Origin: Pontiella desulfatans
GTDB taxonomy: Bacteria > Verrucomicrobiota > Kiritimatiellia > Kiritimatiellales > Pontiellaceae
Assembly (NCBI GenBank): GCA_029287275.1
Contig: JARFRL010000279.1
Span: forward strand, 1-10,168
DNA length: 10,168 nt
Direction of reading: 5' to 3'
The notes under the pieces are model-generated. The model was not told the origin of the DNA and did not search any database. It saw only the letters and a list, made by a program, of their open reading frames with translations. This document shows positions 7,128-10,168 of the stretch, piece by piece. The number at the start of each line of letters is the position of its first letter. The stretch's first letter is position 1. Position numbers and translations under genes: made by a program.

Positions 7128-8070
7128 GTCCATTCCCATGGCCCCGGACGCGTTTGAAGGCCCTCTGGAGCAGCTATACGACAAACACGCGCGGCACGTT
7201 CTTCCCGATCCTGAGCTCGTCGAAACGTTCCACGAAAAACTCGTCGCGTATCTGCGGGGAACGGATCCGATCTTCCTCACCCGGAACGTGGGGCGGCAAA
7301 CCCGCGGGGTTGACGAGCGCGTCGCCTGTGGAAGTCGCCTGCGCCCCACCGACAACTCCCCCGCGTGGTGGATCCACCACCAGCTGTTTAATCAGAACAC
7401 CGCGCTGCTGGATGATTTCCCGGCCGCGATCGAATCCATTCCGTGCGAGATGTTTCGCGTGAAACTCCCCGAAACCATCAATAGCGCGGGCTGGCATGTC
7501 GCGGCTGTTTACGACGCGAAAGACGACGACACCGATTATCCGAACTGGTCCTCCGAGGCGTTGCGTTGGCGCGCCGTTCGCAACATCCATCCCTGCAACT
7601 ATTTTCACATCCCCAAAACCGACTGGAAAACACACGTCGGACGGGCCGAGGTGCTCTCGTTCTTCCAGGCGAAACACGCGAAGCGCTACGCGGCGGTGTG
7701 GGAAGAGTTCCTCCAACTGGCCGAGGCGACTCCCCACGAACGGATCATCGACGCGCGGTCCTACCGGTTCGAGCCGTCCGCCCGCGGGAAGCAGGCGCGA
7801 AAGCTGACTTTCAACGGCGTGGAAGTCGCGGCTTCATACGAACACCCTCAACTGAGTTTCAACGCCAAATGGATTGAACCGCTGGAAATGAACCAGCGCT
7901 TTTGCGTGGTCACGCCGAACCTCTATTTCATCATGACCAAGAAACAATTTTATGACACGTTCCCGAGCGTGGTGAGCGAAGGGAGCTGCTACCGGAAAAC
8001 CGGCGTCCACCATTTCCGGTCGCTCCCGCTTCGCGCCCGACCCTTCATGATCGAACGGAACAGACCATGA
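7120..8070 (+). CDS. Conserved-looking protein of unknown function
   Basis: I do not recognise this 316-residue protein. It has no signal peptide or membrane helix and looks cytoplasmic. It is rich in aromatic and histidine residues, with striking stretches RLRPTDNSPAWWIHHQLFNQ (about 68-87), NIHPCNYFHIPKTDW (about 159-173) and a C-terminal CYRKTGVHHFRSLPL. The clustered D, H, W and R could form a polar pocket, but no known catalytic motif can be named. Its codon use and GC content match its neighbours. The start at 7120 has GGAA (7107-7110) nine bases upstream and overlaps the end of the prmA-like gene by 8 bp; the later in-frame ATG at 7138 has no SD. Its stop overlaps the next start as ATGA. 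These overlaps argue it is a real, co-translated gene whose function may relate to its operon partners. Confidence 0.8.
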   Translation: MSKSIPMAPDAFEGPLEQLYDKHARHVLPDPELVETFHEKLVAYLRGTDPIFLTRNVGRQTRGVDERVACGSRLRPTDNSPAWWIHHQLFNQNTALLDDFPAAIESIPCEMFRVKLPETINSAGWHVAAVYDAKDDDTDYPNWSSEALRWRAVRNIHPCNYFHIPKTDWKTHVGRAEVLSFFQAKHAKRYAAVWEEFLQLAEATPHERIIDARSYRFEPSARGKQARKLTFNGVEVAASYEHPQLSFNAKWIEPLEMNQRFCVVTPNLYFIMTKKQFYDTFPSVVSEGSCYRKTGVHHFRSLPLRARPFMIERNRP

Positions 8071-9011
8071 AACGAAAACGGAACCCCCTTAGCGTCAACG
8101 GAATCATCGATCTGCTCGCGGTGGGGCTCGCGGCCGCGACGGTGTTCGGGTTTCTCGGGCGGTTTAATTGGTTCCTCGATTTGTTCTCGCACTTCCGCGT
8201 GCAGTACATGCAACTTTGCCTGCCGCTCATCGGGGTCGCGCTCTGGAAGCGATTGAACGCGCGCGCGGCCGCGCTGGTGCTGCTCGCCGCGGTCAACTAC
8301 GCCTTCGTTCTGCCCCTCTATTTCGGAAAACCCGCGCCGCCGACCAAGCAACCGACCCGCGCCATGCTGATGAACATCAACGCCGGCAACGGCAACACGG
8401 AAGACGTGCTCGCGGCCATCCGAACGGCCAAGCCGGACATCCTGCTGCTGGAAGAGGTCACGCCCAAATGGGCCGCCGAGCTCGCGGTCCTGAACGCGAC
8501 CTATCCCCACCGCGTCGCGGAACCCCAAAAGGGATGTTTCGGCATCATGCTGCTCAGCAAACATCCGCTGAAGGACGCGCGTATAATTCAAATCGGCCGC
8601 GCCGAAGTCCCCAGCGTCGTCGCGACGATACGACTGCCCAACGACGACCTTTCCTTCATCGGCACGCACCCGCCGCCACCGATGGGAAGGTTGTATTCGG
8701 AACGCCGAAACGAACAGCTCGCGGAACTCCCCGCCCTCGCCGCGAACCAAAAAGATCCGGTGCTGCTGCTCGGCGACTTGAACGTCACGCCGTTTTCATA
8801 CTGGTTCAAACGCGTCATGGAAACGGGACTGAAAAACAGCATGAAGGGCTTCGGCTTTCAACCGAGCTGGGTGGGCAACGCGTTTCTGAAGATCCCGCTC
8901 GATCACGCGCTGCACTCCAAAGAGATCGTCGTTCACAATCGGATGGTGGGTGGCGACGTCGGGTCGGATCATCGGCCGGTGATCATCGATTTCACGATCG
9001 CGGAGGATTAG
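8067..9011 (+). CDS. Membrane-anchored endonuclease/exonuclease/phosphatase (EEP) family protein
   Basis: A 314-residue protein with three predicted N-terminal membrane helices (about 11-31, 44-60, 66-86) followed by an EEP-fold domain (about 98-311), the fold of DNase I, exonuclease III and sphingomyelinase-type phosphodiesterases. Catalytic and metal-site motifs are MNIN (N103/N105), LLLEEV (E130), GTHPPP (H201), GDLNVTPFS (D237, N239), LDHAL (D279, H280) and GSDHRPV (D301, H302), so the metal-dependent active site looks intact. Basic residues at the N-terminus (KRKR) and between helices 2 and 3 (KRLNAR) predict by the positive-inside rule that the catalytic domain faces the outside of the cytoplasmic membrane. 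E. coli YafD is a comparable architecture. The ATG overlaps the previous stop (ATGA), with GGAA (8057-8060) six bases upstream. The substrate could be nucleic acid, a phospholipid or another phosphodiester. Confidence 0.87.
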   Translation: MKRKRNPLSVNGIIDLLAVGLAAATVFGFLGRFNWFLDLFSHFRVQYMQLCLPLIGVALWKRLNARAAALVLLAAVNYAFVLPLYFGKPAPPTKQPTRAMLMNINAGNGNTEDVLAAIRTAKPDILLLEEVTPKWAAELAVLNATYPHRVAEPQKGCFGIMLLSKHPLKDARIIQIGRAEVPSVVATIRLPNDDLSFIGTHPPPPMGRLYSERRNEQLAELPALAANQKDPVLLLGDLNVTPFSYWFKRVMETGLKNSMKGFGFQPSWVGNAFLKIPLDHALHSKEIVVHNRMVGGDVGSDHRPVIIDFTIAED

Positions 9012-10153
9012 TCGGCAACCACGTAGAACTGGTGCATCGGGCCGTCCTGGGCGGTCAGCGTTCCGGAAATTGAAATCCGCGTTCCCTCTTTCACCTTCAG
9101 CGCGTCGTATTCCTCGGCCGCGAAACAGACCTCGGCGCCAACCTTGATTTTTGAATAGGTTCCCGCCAGCTGGCAGAGGTCGATGGTCGCTTTCACGCCT
9201 TTGGTGTTGGTGAAGACGGGATCATAGGTGAATTTTCGGACCCGCCTGAGCGTGCCGGATCCGATGACGCGGCGACCTTGATAAACCTCCGCGAAGCGTT
9301 TCGCCACGACCATCGCGGCGCCGGCGTCGCTGGCGTATAGCTCCTTCGCGATCGTCTTCAAATCCATCACCGTCGCGGGCTCCGGAGCGGGAGCGGATTC
9401 GACCGGCGCGCGTTCCACGGGCGGCTCCTCCAACGGTTCCTCGACATCCACCATCGGCGGATCGGGCACGACGGGGTTGGCGGAGAGCTGCGGATTGAAC
9501 GCGGGCTCGACCGGTTCGAAGATCGGCGGCGGCGGTTCTTTGGCCGGCGCGGCGGCGGGTTCGACCGCGGGCTTCGCCTCGGTTCCGATCAGGACGTCGC
9601 ACAGCGAAAGCAACACGCGGGCGGTGTGGATGATGACGGCCGCGTCGGCGTCCTTTCCGGGCTTGTTGATTTCGACGTGCTCGTTGGTGATGACGACGTC
9701 CTTGTAGCTGATGAGCGCGTGCCGCGTCGCGTCGCGGCGTTCGGGCGTCAGGAAGGCGCGGACTTGATCCGGGAAGGAGCCTTGGATGATGGCCCGGTCG
9801 TCGAACGACGGATCGCCCACTTCGATGTCCTGCATGCCGAACACCTTGCCGAGTCGATGCGCCGATTTTTGTCGGGTGATTCTAAACCCAACGGGAATTC
9901 GCTCGTGGAAATCCACGCGGTATTTCGTGTAGGAGCTCGACGAGTTTCCGCTGTTTTTGGTGAAGGTTGAGATCTTGACGCGGTGGCCGTTCCGAACGCC
10001 GTGGATCGTCCCGACCGCACCGAAATCCCCGAGGTAGTGAGCCAGCCCAAGCCTTTCCGCGGCGAGCCGCCATTGCTCCTGGCGACCTTTCGAGTTCTTG
10101 GCCGCTTTGAAGATCAAGACGGCGACGACCACGATGAATATGAAAAACCCCAT
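9008..10153 (-). CDS. Membrane-anchored protein of unknown function with Pro/Glu-rich linker and OB-like C-terminus
   Basis: A 381-residue protein with one N-terminal membrane helix (residues 2-15, then basic KAAKNSKGR) and no cleavage site. A soluble domain follows (about 27-190), with W-x(3)-A-x(2)-LGL at the start, GTIHGVRNGH, and a DPSFDDRAIIQG...AFLTPERR stretch that resembles a widespread set of uncharacterised membrane-anchored bacterial proteins. Residues 192-260 form a Pro/Glu/Ala-rich linker. A C-terminal domain (about 264-381) has alternating strands ending in GTRISISGTLTAQDG; its layout recalls the tRNA_anti-like OB fold, a weak inference. Start chosen at ATG 10153 with a G-rich site (GGGGG) upstream; an in-frame TTG at 10159 would add two residues. 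The stop (TAA, 9010-9008) overlaps the TAG of the convergent EEP gene. No function can be assigned. Confidence 0.72.
   Translation of the reverse strand: MGFFIFIVVVAVLIFKAAKNSKGRQEQWRLAAERLGLAHYLGDFGAVGTIHGVRNGHRVKISTFTKNSGNSSSSYTKYRVDFHERIPVGFRITRQKSAHRLGKVFGMQDIEVGDPSFDDRAIIQGSFPDQVRAFLTPERRDATRHALISYKDVVITNEHVEINKPGKDADAAVIIHTARVLLSLCDVLIGTEAKPAVEPAAAPAKEPPPPIFEPVEPAFNPQLSANPVVPDPPMVDVEEPLEEPPVERAPVESAPAPEPATVMDLKTIAKELYASDAGAAMVVAKRFAEVYQGRRVIGSGTLRRVRKFTYDPVFTNTKGVKATIDLCQLAGTYSKIKVGAEVCFAAEEYDALKVKEGTRISISGTLTAQDGPMHQFYVVAD
9373..9580 (-). repeat. Low-complexity Pro/Glu/Ala-coding linker
   Basis: This part of the 9008-10153 gene encodes residues 192-260, where P, E, A and V dominate (KEPPPPIFEPVEP, EEPLEEPPVERAP, SAPAPEP). 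Short imperfect 'EPP/EPV' units recur without an exact tandem period. Such segments act as extended, flexible spacers between a membrane-proximal domain and a distal domain. Confidence 0.7.
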
Positions 10154-10168
10154 GAACAACCCCCGCTT

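Overview
The window is a GC-rich (about 60%), gene-dense bacterial segment with eight protein-coding genes. I see no rRNA, tRNA, CRISPR array, transposase or phage gene. Secreted type I sulfatases next to a secreted GH92 alpha-mannosidase, with no SusC/SusD pair, together with SD-type ribosome sites, suggest a sulfatase-rich PVC-superphylum bacterium (Kiritimatiellota, Lentisphaerota or Verrucomicrobiota). This lineage call is an inference from gene content; no marker gene in the window settles it.

Layout: (1) 1-786, + strand, the 3' part of a B12-binding-type radical SAM protein with a DUF4080-like tail, cut by the window start. (2) 787-943, an AT-rich upstream region. (3) 944-2431, + strand, a secreted sulfatase with a CTPTR active site. 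(4) Converging on it after only 16 bp, a minus-strand pair: a second secreted sulfatase with a CSPSR active site (6097-4703) whose stop overlaps the start of a secreted GH92 glycosidase (4706-2448). (5) 6098-6266, a divergent regulatory region with an AT-rich core, a 12-bp palindrome and GC arms in inverted repeat. (6) 6267-9011, + strand, a tightly overlapping three-gene run: a PrmA-like methyltransferase, an unrecognised 316-aa protein, and a membrane-anchored endonuclease/exonuclease/phosphatase (EEP) family protein. (7) 10153-9008, - strand, a membrane-anchored protein of unknown function with a Pro/Glu-rich linker; its stop codon overlaps the EEP stop codon.

Functionally, 944-6097 reads as a small glycan-degradation locus. 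Two exported formylglycine-type sulfatases of clearly different subtypes and one exported exo-alpha-mannosidase could together remove sulfate esters and terminal alpha-mannose from a sulfated, mannose-containing glycan outside the cytoplasm. The sulfatase and GH92 genes on the minus strand are translationally coupled; the third enzyme is encoded on the other strand. The 6267-9011 run looks like a housekeeping-plus-unknown operon. Its middle gene is the least explained protein here.
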